Below, in pieces: positions 1-13,632 of a stretch of 64,000 nucleotides of DNA. The stretch is from Mastigias papua (lineage: Eukaryota; Cnidaria; Scyphozoa; Rhizostomeae; Mastigiidae), in the NCBI GenBank assembly GCA_964019165.1, contig OZ025287.1, positions 8,076,930 to 8,140,929 on the forward strand. The letters run 5' to 3'. Made by a program: the position numbers and the translations under genes. The stretch's first letter is position 1, and each line of letters opens with the position of its first letter. The notes under the pieces were generated by a model that worked only from the letters and a program-made list of their open reading frames with translations, was not told the origin of the DNA and did not search any database.

Positions 1-908
1 AATACTGAACTGTATACTTACATTTTGCCATCAAGCATGTCTGAGAGCTATGATCAGGCATATTTCTTAAGCTTAGTGATTGTGAATGTTGCTACTTATT
101 TGGAGCTCTCTTCGAAAGGCGCCACCTTGGTTCGCGGAGAGGAGGGAAATTTTGAGTTTTTGCTTTACCAGATAGCTAGACTATACTTTTCCTAAGTTTC
201 TTTTCAAAAGATTCCTTTGTAAATATAATATGTCCCAGCAAAGGTTTAAAATAAGTTGTTTCCTGCATAGACTCTGAAAAGTCAGCATACTTTCCAAATG
301 CAAACTTTTATGGCGCAAAACTTAAGTGAAGTGAGATAGAATGTAAAACTCCACTCCTTGAGGATTGAAACAGCTAACTTCAGTGTAATCAACAAGAAAA
401 TACATGTCATGCATGATAGGAGTTACACCATCTTATGTTTGGGAAGAACAATATGTAATACCAGGGACCTACAGAGTACAGTAGAATTAAGGAGCTATAG
501 ATGATTGAATTGAGTATAAAAATGAAGATAATGGGGATGATGATGATACTGATAATGATGATGATGATGAGTTATGTCAGGTGAGTTATATAGATTGTGT
601 GTTAAATTTTGTCGCTCGCGCTTTTCTATGTGTATTTCAGCTTCTGTACCAGTTAAACCTACTGTCAACAGCATAAGAATATATGGTGGCTATAACCATT
701 AAAGTGAAAAACTTTGATAGAGTGACAAATAGAAAGAAACATAAAACATAGCGGATAAACTGATCGAATCGGTAAAATTGTCGCTGTTTTGTGGGGGATG
801 CAGGGGGTTCGCAAGAGAGAGCAAATTCTATGATAGATGTTCTATATAGCTGCTCTTCAGTAATACATAATCGGGGATCATGAATGATATTTGGGATTCG
901 CATATGAT
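1..908. other. Left-edge region without a recognised gene
   Basis: Frame +1 is open from the window edge to a TAA at 193-195 (64 codons, including the stretch LSLVIVNVATYLEL). It could be the end of a terminal exon of an upstream plus-strand gene, but no splice acceptor or polyadenylation signal supports that. A short GAT/GATGAT run lies at about 535-570. I see nothing else gene-like. Confidence 0.3.
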
Positions 909-925
909 CTGACACTAATAATTAG
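820..925 (+). repeat. Unique flank duplicated near 9.1-9.3 kb
   Basis: This stretch (GAGCAAATTCTATGATAGATG through a block containing CGGGGATCATGAATGATAT and a TATGATCTGA tail) recurs at about 9142-9335 in the same orientation. There it is interrupted after GATAGATGTT by about 70 bp of other sequence. The two copies bracket the minisatellite and the PLE/TA cluster, so they belong to a larger repeated unit. Confidence 0.75.
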
Positions 926-1815
926 AAACTCTCTGGGTCCACAGTAGATACAGCACTTACTGTACTCCACCGATATATACGCACACCTTGTGGGGACACT
1001 TAACTTATATAACATAGAGTTCAGACACTGATAATTAGAAACTCTTGAGGTCAACAGTAGATGTAGGACTTACTCTATTGTAGTGTTATATACACTCACA
1101 TTGTGGGGACATTTAAGTTATATAACATAAAGTTCAGACACTGATAATTAGACACTTTTGGGGCCACAGTAGATATAGGACTTACTATATTGTAGTGATG
1201 TATACACTCACCTTGTGGGGACATTTAAGTTATATTACATAAAGTTCAGACACTGATAATTAGACACTTTTGGGGCCACAGTAGATATAGGACTTACTAT
1301 ATTGTAGTGATGTATACACTCACCTTGTGGGGACATTTAAGTTATATAACATAAAGCTCAGACACTGATAATTAGACACTTTTGGGGCCACAGTAGATAT
1401 AGGACTTACTATATTGTAGTGATGTATACACACACCTTGTGGGGACATTTAAGTTATATAACATAAAGTTCAGACACTGATAATTAGACACTCTCGGGGT
1501 CCACAGTAGATATAGGACTTACTACATTATAGTGATTTATACACTCACCTTGTGGGGACATTTAAGTTATATAACATACAGTTCAGACACTGATAATTAG
1601 ACACTCTCGGGGTCAACAGTAGATATAGGACTTACTACATTATATTGATTTATACACTCACCTTGTGGGGACATTTAAGTTATATAACATAAAGCTCAGA
1701 CACTGATAATTAGACACTCTCGGGGTCAACATAGGACTTACTATATTATAGTGATATACACACGCACCTTGTGGGGACATTTAAGTTATATAACATAAAG
1801 TTCAGACACTGATAA
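909..1815 (+). repeat. 113-bp minisatellite, block 1 (about 8 units)
   Basis: Tandem units of about 113 bp share, in order, CAGACACTGATAATTAGACA, CAGTAGATATAGGACTTACT, GTAGTGATATATACACTCAC and CCTTGTGGGGACATTTAAG followed by a TATATAACATAAAG block. Units differ by scattered substitutions and a few short deletions, for example loss of AGTAGAT near 1731. The block ends at 1815 where a hAT element interrupts a unit. Confidence 0.95.
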
Positions 1816-2360
1816 CAGGGGCCGCGCAACAGGGGGGCCGGGGTGGCCATGGCCCCTCCACTTTTTTTCAGATATAAATGTTTCAGTTGGAAAGCTGTGT
1901 GATGCTTAGTAGCTTTACTTCAGTGACATTTCTACAACCCGTAATAATGATTTTAGTTAAGAATTAGGAGCATAGAGGAAAGGAATTTTACTCCAGAGTT
2001 GGTGCATTGGCTGTATCTAAGCCAAATTCCAGAAATTTGACTTTTTCTGAACTTGTGTGGCCTAGACAATTTAGTTTGGTTTAGAGGATTTATTTGGCTG
2101 TTTGGCTCTTTTCATTTCTATAAAAGATTAGCTCCGATATTAAAAAGTTATCATCAGCAGTAGGTTGATTATAATACGCCTGTGACCATTGATTTTCGTT
2201 GGCTTACATTCCCTGACCTTCTGTGTGGTGATATGAGAAAACGTTACGTGTTTTTGTTGACTTTCGACATCATGCTTTCCTGTATATTTCAACCAGTCTT
2301 CAAGCCATTTCTACAACCAAGAGATCACTAATACCAAATATCGTTTTCATTGTGAAAGTT

Positions 2361-2606
2361 GTATTGGTCAGTGGTGCTACGACTGCAACACCTGAAAGAT
2401 CTTTTTCTATGGCTAGAAGAATTAAAACATGGCTACGGTCAACAATGAAACAGCAGAGATTCAACTCCCTTTCTATTTTGAATTGAAGCAAATTTCTTGT
2501 AGATAAGCTGCCACTGGTCAAAGTTGCTAATGAATTTGTTGAAAAGCGTCCAAATCGCAGAAACGAATTTTGTTTGTTTACAGAGAGCGATTTAAAGAGC
2601 CAATAG
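2361..2606 (+). pseudogene. hAT transposase C-terminal (dimerisation) remnant
   Basis: Plus-strand translation gives TATPERSFSMARRIKTWLRS followed by TMKQQRFNSL. This matches the hAT C-terminal dimerisation signature, in which a T-x-ERSFS segment is followed by R-R-I-K-T-x-L-R-S-T-M. After an in-frame TGA near 2486 the same frame continues as VDKLPLVKVANEFVEKRPNR, typical of the end of ZMYM-like hAT transposases. The upstream catalytic core is not recognisable. It is non-functional. Confidence 0.85.
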
Positions 2607-2662
2607 CTTCAACAACTGGACAGAGATCTTAAAATTTAGACTTCTATACTTTTTGTCTAAAG

Positions 2663-3019
2663 CAGTGTCTCCCAACCACCGTGCCGCGGCACACTAGTGT
2701 ACTGTAAGAGATCATCAGGTGTGCTGTGAAAAACTGCAAACTCTCGCTTCATTTGTCAAAAAATTACTGATTCCACGCAGACAATGAATCGTCTTATGTT
2801 TATCTTAATGAACTGGCTGCAGTTGGTAATCAGTGATGCTTTGAGAGACAGCAGCAGTGACAAACGATTGATAAATATAGTAGATATTAGGAAATAAGGA
2901 ATCAACCAGGGGCTGTACTTCACTAGCTGTGTATTTTCACATATTTATTTGGTAGTATCCCGTGTGATTTTTTTATGTAGAACAGGTGCCGTATCATAAA
3001 AATGGTTGGGGAAACACTG
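2663..3019. mobile_element. Nested 357-bp hAT MITE
   Basis: The ends are CAGTGTCTCCCAACCA and TGGTTGGGGAAACACTG, inverted repeats with one internal difference. The element is flanked by a perfect 8-bp target duplication GTCTAAAG (2655-2662 and 3020-3027), the length expected for hAT. There is no coding capacity. A short GCCGCGGC palindrome lies just inside the left end. It sits inside the older hAT element, so it is the younger insertion. Confidence 0.93.
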
Positions 3020-3182
3020 GTCTAAAGCATAGTGATAATCGGTAATATAACTATACATAACTCATATATGCATATAAATATATTTATATATATATATAAA
3101 TACGAGACTTACAAAAATATATTACGAGATATATTTGTAAGCTTGGCCCCCCCCCACTTTTGAAATCAATGCGCGGCCACTG

Positions 3183-5040
<1,858 letters not shown>

Positions 5041-5285
5041 AGGCTAGTTTACGAGGAATTTGAGGTGGACCCTACTGTAGAACTGGGTAAGACTATTAAG
5101 GATAGGTTAGAGAAATTAAGGGAGGAGGAAGTTAATGATTCTATGCTAGGTAGATTTAATCTTTTACTTAAGCTCGATAAGGGTCTTAGTAGTGTTAAGG
5201 GGCGTCCAGTCATGTCTAATTGTGGTAGCATAACAGAGCATGTATCGGAGTATTTAGATCACCACCTCAACCCGTTGGTCAGCTT

Positions 5286-5587
5286 TGTTAAAAATAGACA
5301 CTCAACATTGATGACGAAGCAAACCGGAACTGCATAGGACATGCACCGTAATGCCGACGTAACAATATGATTACTTGATATGATGTAATATCGTTTAATT
5401 TAGTATATGACTTATGCTGTATCATGCTTAATTTTACTCTAGAAGCATTACATAATTATCATCCCATAGGGTATATAAGGGGTTAGGGTTCTGTTACAAG
5501 TTAGTTAATTTCAGTGATCTGTGTAGTATAGTATATCAGATACTATCGTATTTCTGTCATCGAAACTCTGCTCTCAAGAAAACAACA
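5286..5587 (+). mobile_element. Solo LTR (302 bp) inside the PLE reverse transcriptase
   Basis: The insert begins TGTTA and ends AACA, as LTRs do, and is flanked by a 5-bp target duplication AGCTT (5281-5285 and 5588-5592). Removing insert plus one duplication brings the flanking RT codons back into one frame, reading LVSF then TRSYVKDT, the expected PLE order. A TATA-like box (5472-5478) lies in the middle. There are no internal retrotransposon genes, so this is a solo LTR left by recombination. Confidence 0.88.
5472..5478 (+). promoter_or_regulatory. TATA-box-like motif of the solo LTR
   Basis: TATATAA followed by a G-rich stretch lies near the centre of the 302-bp solo LTR, where a U3 promoter is expected. 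Orientation is inferred from this motif alone. Confidence 0.5.
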
Positions 5588-7068
5588 AGCTTCACTAGGT
5601 CTTACGTTAAGGATACTAACCACCTTTTAGCTAAACTAGGTAAGTTAGGTAGCATACCGGATGGGGCTTTTCTCTGCACTGTTGATGTAGTAGGGCTTTA
5701 TCCAAGTATACCCCCATGGGGAGGGTCTTGGGGCTATGACGGAAGCATCAGATGGGAGAGTTAATTCAACCGTGGCTACTGACACCCTAGTTGGGTTGGC
5801 ATCCCTCGTCCTTAATGACAACTATTTTGAATTTAACGGTAAGATATATAGGCAGAAGCAAGGGGCAGCAATAGGCATGAAGTTCGCTCCGGCCTATGCT
5901 AATCTCTTTATGAGTGGGTTGGAAGAGAGGTTATTGGAGGCTTCGGTGAACAAACCACTGGTCTGGATGAGATTCATCGATGATGTTTTCTTTATGTGGA
6001 CCCATGGGGAGGAGAACCTGAAGCTTTTCATCAACTATCTCAACAGTAGCCATGACACCATTAAATTTACTAGCGAGTATTCCCGGAGCAACTATTAACT
6101 TTTTAGATGTCCAGGTCACTATGGGGAAGGGGGAGTTATGACAACTGATTTGCTTTGCAAGCCAACCGATACAAATCAGTTCTTGCATAGGAAATCTTGT
6201 CATCCATGGCATACTAAGAAGGCGATCCCCTATAGTCAAGCCCTTAGGTACCGTAGGATATGTTCGGAGGATCGTCAGTTTCAGAGTAGGTTAGGTGAGT
6301 TGACTGGATGGTTAAACGATAGGGGCTATGAAGAGTCACTGGTTAATGAACAGATAGACAGGGTACATAGATTGGATAGGGGGACTCTTCTAGCTACGAC
6401 AGGCAGGGAACCCAACCCGGGGAGGGATGATATAATTCCATTAGTTATTAAATACCATCCAGCGCTCAACAGTGTGGGGAAACATTAAGGGATCTCCACC
6501 CTATGCTTTCCAATTTGGAAGAGCATAGGTTGGTTTTTCCTGAACCTCCGGTCACTGCATTTAGATGATGTAAGAACCTTAAGGATATATTAGTTAGTGC
6601 TAGACTTACTTACAACAATAACTGTATAAAAGGGGTTGTGCTCATTGTGAAAAGTCCAGATGTCAAGTGTGTCAATCTATGTCTGATAATGATAGTTTCC
6701 ATTCCCACGTAACTAAGAAGGAATGTAAGATTAACTTTTCATTTAATTGTGATTCGTCGAATGTTGTGTACTTGTTTGATTGTGTTGTGTGTAATTTCCA
6801 GTATATGGGTAGTACTAGCACGCCTTTTAGGCTTAGGATTAATAATTATAAGGCATGCTATCGTAGGTTTAGGTCAGGGTCTTCAGTTCCCCAGATGGAC
6901 TTCTCTAGGCACTTTTCTGAGGAGGGACACCATGGGTTTCTGGAAGACATTCTTGTTACTATAATTGATAAGTTTGTTGGGGGAGATAGGATACGTGAGA
7001 GTTTCTGGCAACATAAGCTAGACACTGTCACACCCCAGGGCCTTAATGTTAGGGAAGTAGACACATAG

Positions 7069-7495
7069 TATTATTATTTATTTCAGTTTATTGGTTTGTT
7101 TTTATTTACATACTCTCCGCTGTCTACTATGTACTTTGTTTTTATTCCAGTTATTTAGGTTGCTCTACATTTTATTTATCCAGTCTTTGTTCGTATTAGG
7201 TTTCTTTGCTCTCTATATAATCTATTTTGGTTTGTGTTTGGCTTTCTTTCTATTGAATTCCCCATTTACATTTGTTTTGCATGGTTTTCTCCTAACTCCA
7301 GTGGGAGGGACAGCATCATCCCCTTTAACACCCCTATCTTCTGTGCGAACTCTCATTTCCCCTCTTTTCAATTTTAGGTGTTATTCATTGTAGTCCTGTT
7401 GTATTGTGTAGAGTACGGTTTTGTTTTAGCATAATTATATATTGTTCCTTTGTATTATGGTTATAGATGCGCAAAATGTGGCTGGTATGATATTA
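7069..7495 (+). other. PLE 3' non-coding region
   Basis: T-rich sequence between the PLE stop codon and the hammerhead-like core. Its one open stretch is low-complexity Leu/Phe and not convincing as coding. It is assigned to the PLE 3' untranslated/terminal part by position. Confidence 0.6.
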
Positions 7496-7519
7496 CTGAT
7501 GAAGGCTTGTGCCGAAACG
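7496..7519 (+). ncRNA. Hammerhead ribozyme-like core at PLE 3' end
   Basis: CTGATGA (7496-7502), then a short hairpin GGC-TTGT-GCC (7504-7513) that fits stem II, then GAAACG (7514-7519). These are the two invariant strands of the hammerhead core in the right order and spacing. PLEs are known to carry minimal hammerheads in their terminal repeats. Stem III would be very short, and I could not build a convincing stem I, so activity is unproven. Confidence 0.6.
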
Positions 7520-7594
7520 TTTTAAATAATGTAATTTTATTTCTTAAATTCTCTCTATACTTATAAATTGCTTGCTTGCTTGTAGCTTTGTGAC

Positions 7595-7736
<142 letters not shown>

Positions 7737-7812
7737 ATAAGTCAAAGCCGCACTAACTTAGTATATAAATAAAACATAGAGAATTCAAAAATATACTTTC
7801 TTCTGTTGTAAA

Positions 7813-7837
7813 CGTTTCGATATATTATCTTCATCAG
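7813..7837 (-). ncRNA. Hammerhead-like core, left arm of snapback element
   Basis: On the minus strand CTGATGA is followed by a hairpin GATA-ATA-TATC and then GAAACG. It is the mirror copy of the core at 8204-8227. Confidence 0.5.
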
Positions 7838-8203
7838 TACTAACATTACAATGATACGGGACCTACTTAAATTTCCTACATAACAATGGGGTGACAATAG
7901 GTGTTACCCAAGGGGATCCTGCTTATTAACAATTGTTCCAGTGGTAGAGCGTAATTCAGGGGAGGGCCAAAGCTGTGAAGAAAGAAACAATAGAGTGACA
8001 ATTTCAATTTACACTTCTTATATGGCATTTGTCTACACCTTGTCACTCTATTGTTTCTTTCTTCACAGCTTTGGCCCTCCCCTGAATTACGCTCTACCAC
8101 TGGAACAATTGTTAATAAGCAGGATCCCCTTGGGTAACACCTATTGTCACCCCATTGTTATGTAGGAAATTTAAGTAGGTCCCGTATCATTGTAATGTTA
8201 GTA

Positions 8204-8227
8204 CTGATGAAGATAATATATCGAAAC
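8204..8227 (+). ncRNA. Hammerhead-like core, right arm of snapback element
   Basis: CTGATGA (8204-8210), one A, hairpin GATA-ATA-TATC, then GAAAC (8223-8227) and GTTTAC. The stem II sequence differs from the PLE copy but still pairs, which is what structural constraint would give. Confidence 0.5.
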
Positions 8228-8258
8228 GTTTACAACAGAAGAAAGTATATTTTTGAAT

Positions 8259-8530
<272 letters not shown>

Positions 8531-8572
8531 TATGTAATTTATATACGTTGTGGATGCGGCTTAGGTTTAGTT

Positions 8573-8808
<236 letters not shown>

Positions 8809-8850
8809 TTTATGTCTTTAAAAATTTCTTTGTGATTGGAGCAATTTGAG

Positions 8851-9141
<291 letters not shown>

Positions 9142-9150
<9 letters not shown>

Positions 9151-9335
9151 ATGAGCAAATTTTATGATAGATGTTCCCCAAATGTTACTAGCAACACAAC
9201 ACAGAATTGGACGAGCTCAGTACTATAGGATAAGTCTCAAAAAAGCTATATAGCTACTCTTCAGCAATACATAATCGGGGATCATGAATGATATTTGGGT
9301 TTCAAATATGATCTGAAAATTAATAATTGGGGATA
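9142..9335 (+). repeat. Second copy of the 820-925 flank
   Basis: It repeats the 820-925 sequence with about 70 bp of extra sequence (9178-9246) after GATAGATGTT. It marks the right end of the repeated domain. Confidence 0.75.
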
Positions 9336-9827
9336 GAACAACAATGTGGATTTGAACATAAAACACATGGATATACTTCGATGAACAACTTTCCTATTTA
9401 CTTTCATTCCCCATATGCTTATTCGGTTCACTCAATACATGGTGGAAAGAGTCATTTTCAAACTTTTGGTCGATCTCTAAGTAAAAGAATGCAACTCGAT
9501 AGTTGAAACTCGTTTAACATCAGTGCAATCCACAGCTATGCTCTCACCACAGTCCACACATTCCCCAAATAGATATACGCACCTTTGATCTACAATTGCA
9601 CAAAGTGAGTCTACTGCAAAAGGATATCAATGATTACAGAATGTGATTTTCAGGGAAATCAAATATAAATTGTGTTGAATTTTGCAGTCAATCATCCTGG
9701 CAGAGTTAAGCTAGTTTTAACGGTAATTTAGGACTTCATAGATACGATTTTAAAAGAGTAACAGTTTGGCTGATGTAATAATGAATGAATGTGGTCAGAA
9801 ATAGGATTTTTTCAGTTTGTGTATAAT
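9336..9827. other. No recognised feature
   Basis: Single-copy-looking AT-rich sequence; no convincing open frame or repeat seen. Confidence 0.5.
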
Positions 9828-10063
9828 TTGTCCCCACAAGCACTAGGTTGGAAAAGTGACATGAGTGTTAAAATGTCCCCACAAATATACACATACACAC
9901 CATACACACACCTTGTGGGGACATCACGAAAACCGTGTAGAAGGTCTGCAAATGACGTTTTAAAGGCATCTAGGCAATGTACCTTGTGGGGACAGAAAAA
10001 TTGTCCCCACAAGTACGACAGTCCCCACAAGGCTGGTGTGTAGCTACATATCTGTCCCCACAA
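9828..10063. repeat. Cluster of TTGTGGGGACA motifs in both orientations
   Basis: The motif CCTTGTGGGGACA or its complement occurs at 9828-9840 (inverse), 9874-9884 (inverse), 9911-9923, 9982-9994, 10001-10013 (inverse), 10021-10032 (inverse) and 10052-10063 (inverse, partial). The same 13-mer is the most conserved segment of the 113-bp minisatellite unit. It lies directly beside the CA tract. Confidence 0.85.
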
Positions 10064-10078
10064 CGTAGGTCATGTCAG

Positions 10079-10435
<357 letters not shown>

Positions 10436-10591
10436 ACAATATGATATAAAAATGTGGTTGGTAAAATGCTTGCCTGGTTTGCTTAATCTCCTACATATAA
10501 TAGTGTCTGAATACAAGCATATATAAGCTGACAAAAATATCTTAGTTATTATTATGATGATGTATTAGTTTGTAAATACTTTACTATTTAG

Positions 10592-12409
10592 GCCAAGATG
10601 GTTCCACTTGGCTTGGCAGCCATGAAAAAGCACCTTGCCATTGTGACACTTATTGTCAACAATTTGTTGGAATGTGACAAATTCTCAGCCAAGCAAGTAC
10701 AGGTGATTTGACACACTCCATTTCCATTCCTCCATGTTTTCATCTTCATGTTGTCTGTTTGATTTATTTATTTATGTAAATATAGATTTTAAGCTAGAAT
10801 ATGACAACTAATGCTGAAGTGGCAAAAATTAGTTGTCAATTTTTGAGTTTAAATCTATTGAACATGATACCTGGAATATTAACATGTATAACTTGGTATA
10901 TAATCTATATAATTTGATATATGAAAATATATGAATTGGATTTCTATTTCAAATGAATATCATTCCTTTGGTATGACCCATTAGTTCCCAATAATACCTT
11001 TGTGAAAAAGTATTTGTACCATCACAGTTCAAAGCATAATGTGCAAGCTCAGATCATGCACCATTCTACTTTTTGATGATACCACTCTTTGTGCTTGTTG
11101 CTGCCACTTTCTGCCCTTGTTGCTGCCTTCTACCCCTTTTGCCAGTTTCTGTGCATTTTGCTTCCCTCTACGGTATGAGTATGAATGACCTAGCAATACC
11201 TCCCTCAACTGTTAAAGACACCCTGTTATCGCGCTTGTGCTTTCCCATTCGACGTTAGAGTGCAGCCTGCTCTCTATGGAATGGTGCACATCTTCCCAAT
11301 GGTTATTGACTCTCTCAAATATATATGGATATTGTTAGAGGCAATCTGGAAATTTGCAGTCAGTTCATTTGGAGAAATAGATAAATGAAGCTAAAGGTAT
11401 GAGTATGAATGACCTAGCAACATGACAGTAAAAATGAAAATGAAATAAAATATGAACATGAAAGGGAACTACATTAGTCGCTAAAAGTCCTGGGGCACTC
11501 TATATTTTTTATATCTTGCAATGAAATTTAATCTCCCTCCTCTCCTAAAACAAAGTTGGTTTTTGGGAGAAGTCGGCCTACATATGATAATGGGTAAATT
11601 TCACGTGCACACCAACTTCAAGTGCCCCAGAGACGAACCAAAATTGTGCTAGGAGGAAGGGGGTTGCGTGTATGTTGCAACGATGACAAAATGTAGAGGA
11701 ATTTGGATTTTTGTCAGTTCTCTGTATTTGTTCTAGGGACTTTTGGAGAGTATTGTAGCTAATACCGCAATGATTAGTACTTGATACCATGTCAATTTGC
11801 ATACAAAAAAGCATTACCTATGAGTTTTTCCTATCTAACATGTAACCTATACGCGAGTAGTCGATTGGTTGGAGTACCCCTATTCCATGCAGAAGGTCGA
11901 TGATTTGAGCCACATCTTGGGTCACTATTTGGGTGCAGTTTTAGCTGCTCATCCGACAGGACATGCGTAACTTGTAGCAATAAAAAGTGGCTATGATGGG
12001 AATTGTTTCTGCATCATCAGCACCCGGCCTTTCCTTGATTGGTATCTGTTTTTCTCTGTTTGTTACTTGCCTTGGTTTACTCTAGTGGATGTTCAAGGCA
12101 GGCGATGATAGTCATCAACTGGCTGTGTATCGAGCTCTTTCCTCAATCATACAGAACAAGAAGGCACTTGGAAAACTTATAGATTTCAATCTGGTAGATG
12201 CAGTGTGCAAAGGTCTTCAGTCTAATGGGAAAAAAGGAATTGTCACCCATGCTCTGAAGCTGCTACTTGAAATTCTAAAGACGCCGGATGGGGTCAAGTC
12301 TGCCATTGACAAACTGGTTGGAGACATTGTAAAGGAGGCTATAGCCAAAAACGATAACGATCCTGTGTTGAAACATTTAGGAGAGCAGGTTTTGCACCAG
12401 TTAAAGTAA
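10592..12409 (+). CDS. 3' end of a gene for an armadillo/HEAT-like helical protein (two exons)
   Basis: Exon 10592-10702 follows an acceptor CTATTTAG and ends before GTGATT. It encodes 37 residues, including GLAAMKKHLAIVTLIVNNLL. Exon 12086-12409 follows GTTTACTCTAG and runs to TAA 12407-12409. It encodes 107 residues, including KKALGKLIDFNLVDAVCKGL and THALKLLLEILKTPDGVKSA. Both junctions are phase 0. The pattern of paired amphipathic helices with LV-A--L-S/N and A-K-L-L-I-L-K spacing is like armadillo or HEAT repeats, which mediate protein binding. No catalytic motif is visible. Upstream exons were not found and may lie left of the window, beyond the repeat domain. I cannot name the protein. 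No clear AATAAA follows within several hundred bases. Confidence 0.75.
10703..12085 (+). other. Intron of the ARM/HEAT-like gene
   Basis: The intron runs GTGATT to CTCTAG. It holds a 25-bp direct repeat (see 11172-11420) and a short inverted pair TCCTGGGGCAC / GTGCCCCAGAGA at about 11487 and 11630. No other exon is evident. Confidence 0.6.
11172..11420. repeat. Perfect 25-bp direct repeat bounding about 200 bp
   Basis: The 25-mer beginning GGTATGAGTATGAATGACC and ending CTAGCAA occurs at 11172-11196 and 11396-11420. The 199 bp between end in an A-rich ATAAATGAAGCTAAA. This looks like a long target-site duplication around a retro-inserted sequence, but the insert is not recognised. Confidence 0.6.
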
Positions 12410-12957
12410 GGGAGCATATTTGCCTATCAAACTGTTAATTCTTACGTTGATGTGTCTTACAGTATTTTTATACAAACCAGTTAATTTTTCCCGAGGCTCA
12501 GTCCTCTTAATTTGTTGATTTTTGCCTAGAATGTCCTGAAATTCAGTCTTATTTCATGCATGATTTTGTCACAAGTATTTGAGGAGCTGCATGCAGTACG
12601 CAATTACTAGGACATTTAGGCCACTTTTGAGAATAGAACAAAGAACGATATTGTTTATTAACAGCCTCATCAGAATATTTTGCCAAAGCGATGTAGAAAG
12701 TAAATTTCAAAAGTCTTGTTATTTTGCTTGATTCCTCATCAAATGCTGACCATATTCTATACGTGTTCTTGTGTTTTTTGGCAATTTGAGCCTCAGTGTT
12801 CTTGCGTAGTCTGCTCTTTTAGAAGGAGTGTATTGTATTTATAGCGAATTTTTATACTTTTTCGCATATGACTTGATATGACTACAAGTTTTATTTTTGG
12901 ATTCAATTTCATGTTTTCACAGCAGTTTTGAACACCTTTGCCCCTAAATATTTGTTT
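12410..12957. other. Region after the ARM/HEAT-like stop codon
   Basis: Presumed 3' untranslated and intergenic sequence. It is AT-rich, with no open frame worth reporting and no clear polyadenylation signal. Confidence 0.5.
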
Positions 12958-12960
12958 GAT

Positions 12961-13113
12961 AGAGCGCTGTGATAAGGTCTATTTTCTTCCAACCTAATTG
13001 ACCAACCATCGTGCAAAATCGACGTAAATTTAGCTGTGGAGCGCATATATGTCAGAATCCTGCATGATGATTGGTCACTGAAGTTGGGAGAAGATAGACC
13101 TGATCAGAGCTCT
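12961..13113. repeat. Foldback interspersed repeat, copy 1
   Basis: The left arm (12961-13017, containing GGTCTATTTTCTTCCAACCT) is an imperfect inverse of the right arm (13060-13113, containing AGTTGGGAGAAGATAGACCT). About 40 bp separate them. A related copy lies at 54784-54970. Confidence 0.75.
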
Positions 13114-13240
13114 CAACCAATGAAACATTTGGTGGCTATGCTGTTTTGAAGAAGCGTGTTTCTGGTATCTTTTTATCGACCGTAGGCAGGCCTTCGAAAC
13201 AGAGCCGATTCTAAACGTAGACCATGATAATTACTCTTTG

Positions 13241-13632
13241 GTGCCTAATTGCCGCCCCCGGGCTAATTAATTTTGAAAATTTCCTACCCCCCGATCATAT
13301 TGAGACCCCCTGGCAATTAATTTTAACACATTTGGGAATTATCTTACCTGGCTGTTGCAAACTTAAGCTGAATCAATTGATACATTAGGTTTTTTTCATA
13401 GCTACGTAATTGCTCTTTTCACATTGCTCAAGATGGTTGTTCATCAGTTGTTACTTGTTGCACCGAAATATTGAAGCCATAGTTGCTAAGGAATTTTGCT
13501 GGTTCATAGAGAAAGTGAACCAGCTTAGGATAATTTTTAAAGTCTTGTGTTGAATTAATTTTCTGTTAATTGAATTTTTCAGAGAGGTCCAACCCCCCGT
13601 TAATTCCAACCCCCTCCCCAGCAATTAGGCAC
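13241..13632. mobile_element. Candidate MITE with 12-bp terminal inverted repeats
   Basis: GTGCCTAATTGC (13241-13252) and GCAATTAGGCAC (13621-13632) are perfect inverse copies. Both ends continue into C-rich blocks with TTAATT motifs. No target duplication is clear and there is no coding sequence. Confidence 0.55.

Larger units (their letters stand above)
1816..3182 (+). mobile_element. hAT-type DNA transposon inserted in the minisatellite
   Basis: The element starts CAGGGGCCGCGCA and ends with the near-perfect inverse TGCGCGGCCACTG (one mismatch in 13). The minisatellite unit is interrupted in phase: GATAA is present on both sides (1811-1815 and 3183-3187), which fits a 5-bp target duplication, although hAT elements usually make 8 bp. 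The interior carries a broken hAT transposase tail, so this is a dead, internally deleted copy. A second element is nested at 2663-3019. Confidence 0.85.
5065..7068 (+). pseudogene. PLE reverse transcriptase-GIY-YIG polyprotein, broken
   Basis: Recognisable blocks in order: GRPVMSNCGSITEHVSEYLD (N-terminal RT), CTVDVVGLYPSIP (RT motif A, about 5676), KQGAAIGMKFAPAYANLFM (motif B, about 5850-5915), RFIDDVFFMW (FIDD catalytic box, about 5968-5997), INFLDV, a Cys-rich linker (CEKSRCQVC, spanning the frame break before 6667), then VVYLFDC and YMGSTSTPFRLR of the GIY-YIG nuclease (about 6760-6840), ending at the TAG 7066-7068. The frame is broken by the solo LTR, by a +1 shift in the C-run near 5712, by shifts near 6080 and 6125, and again near 6480 and 6570-6640. 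It is not functional. Confidence 0.9.

Noticed and set aside
1..195. Open frame from the window edge as a real terminal exon
   Set aside because: Not rejected outright, but there is no splice or polyadenylation support and no family match, so it is not listed as CDS.
7876..8165. Two identical 74-residue open frames on opposite strands
   Set aside because: Mirror products of the two arms of the snapback element; they share the start MVERNSGEGQ because the DNA is an inverted repeat.
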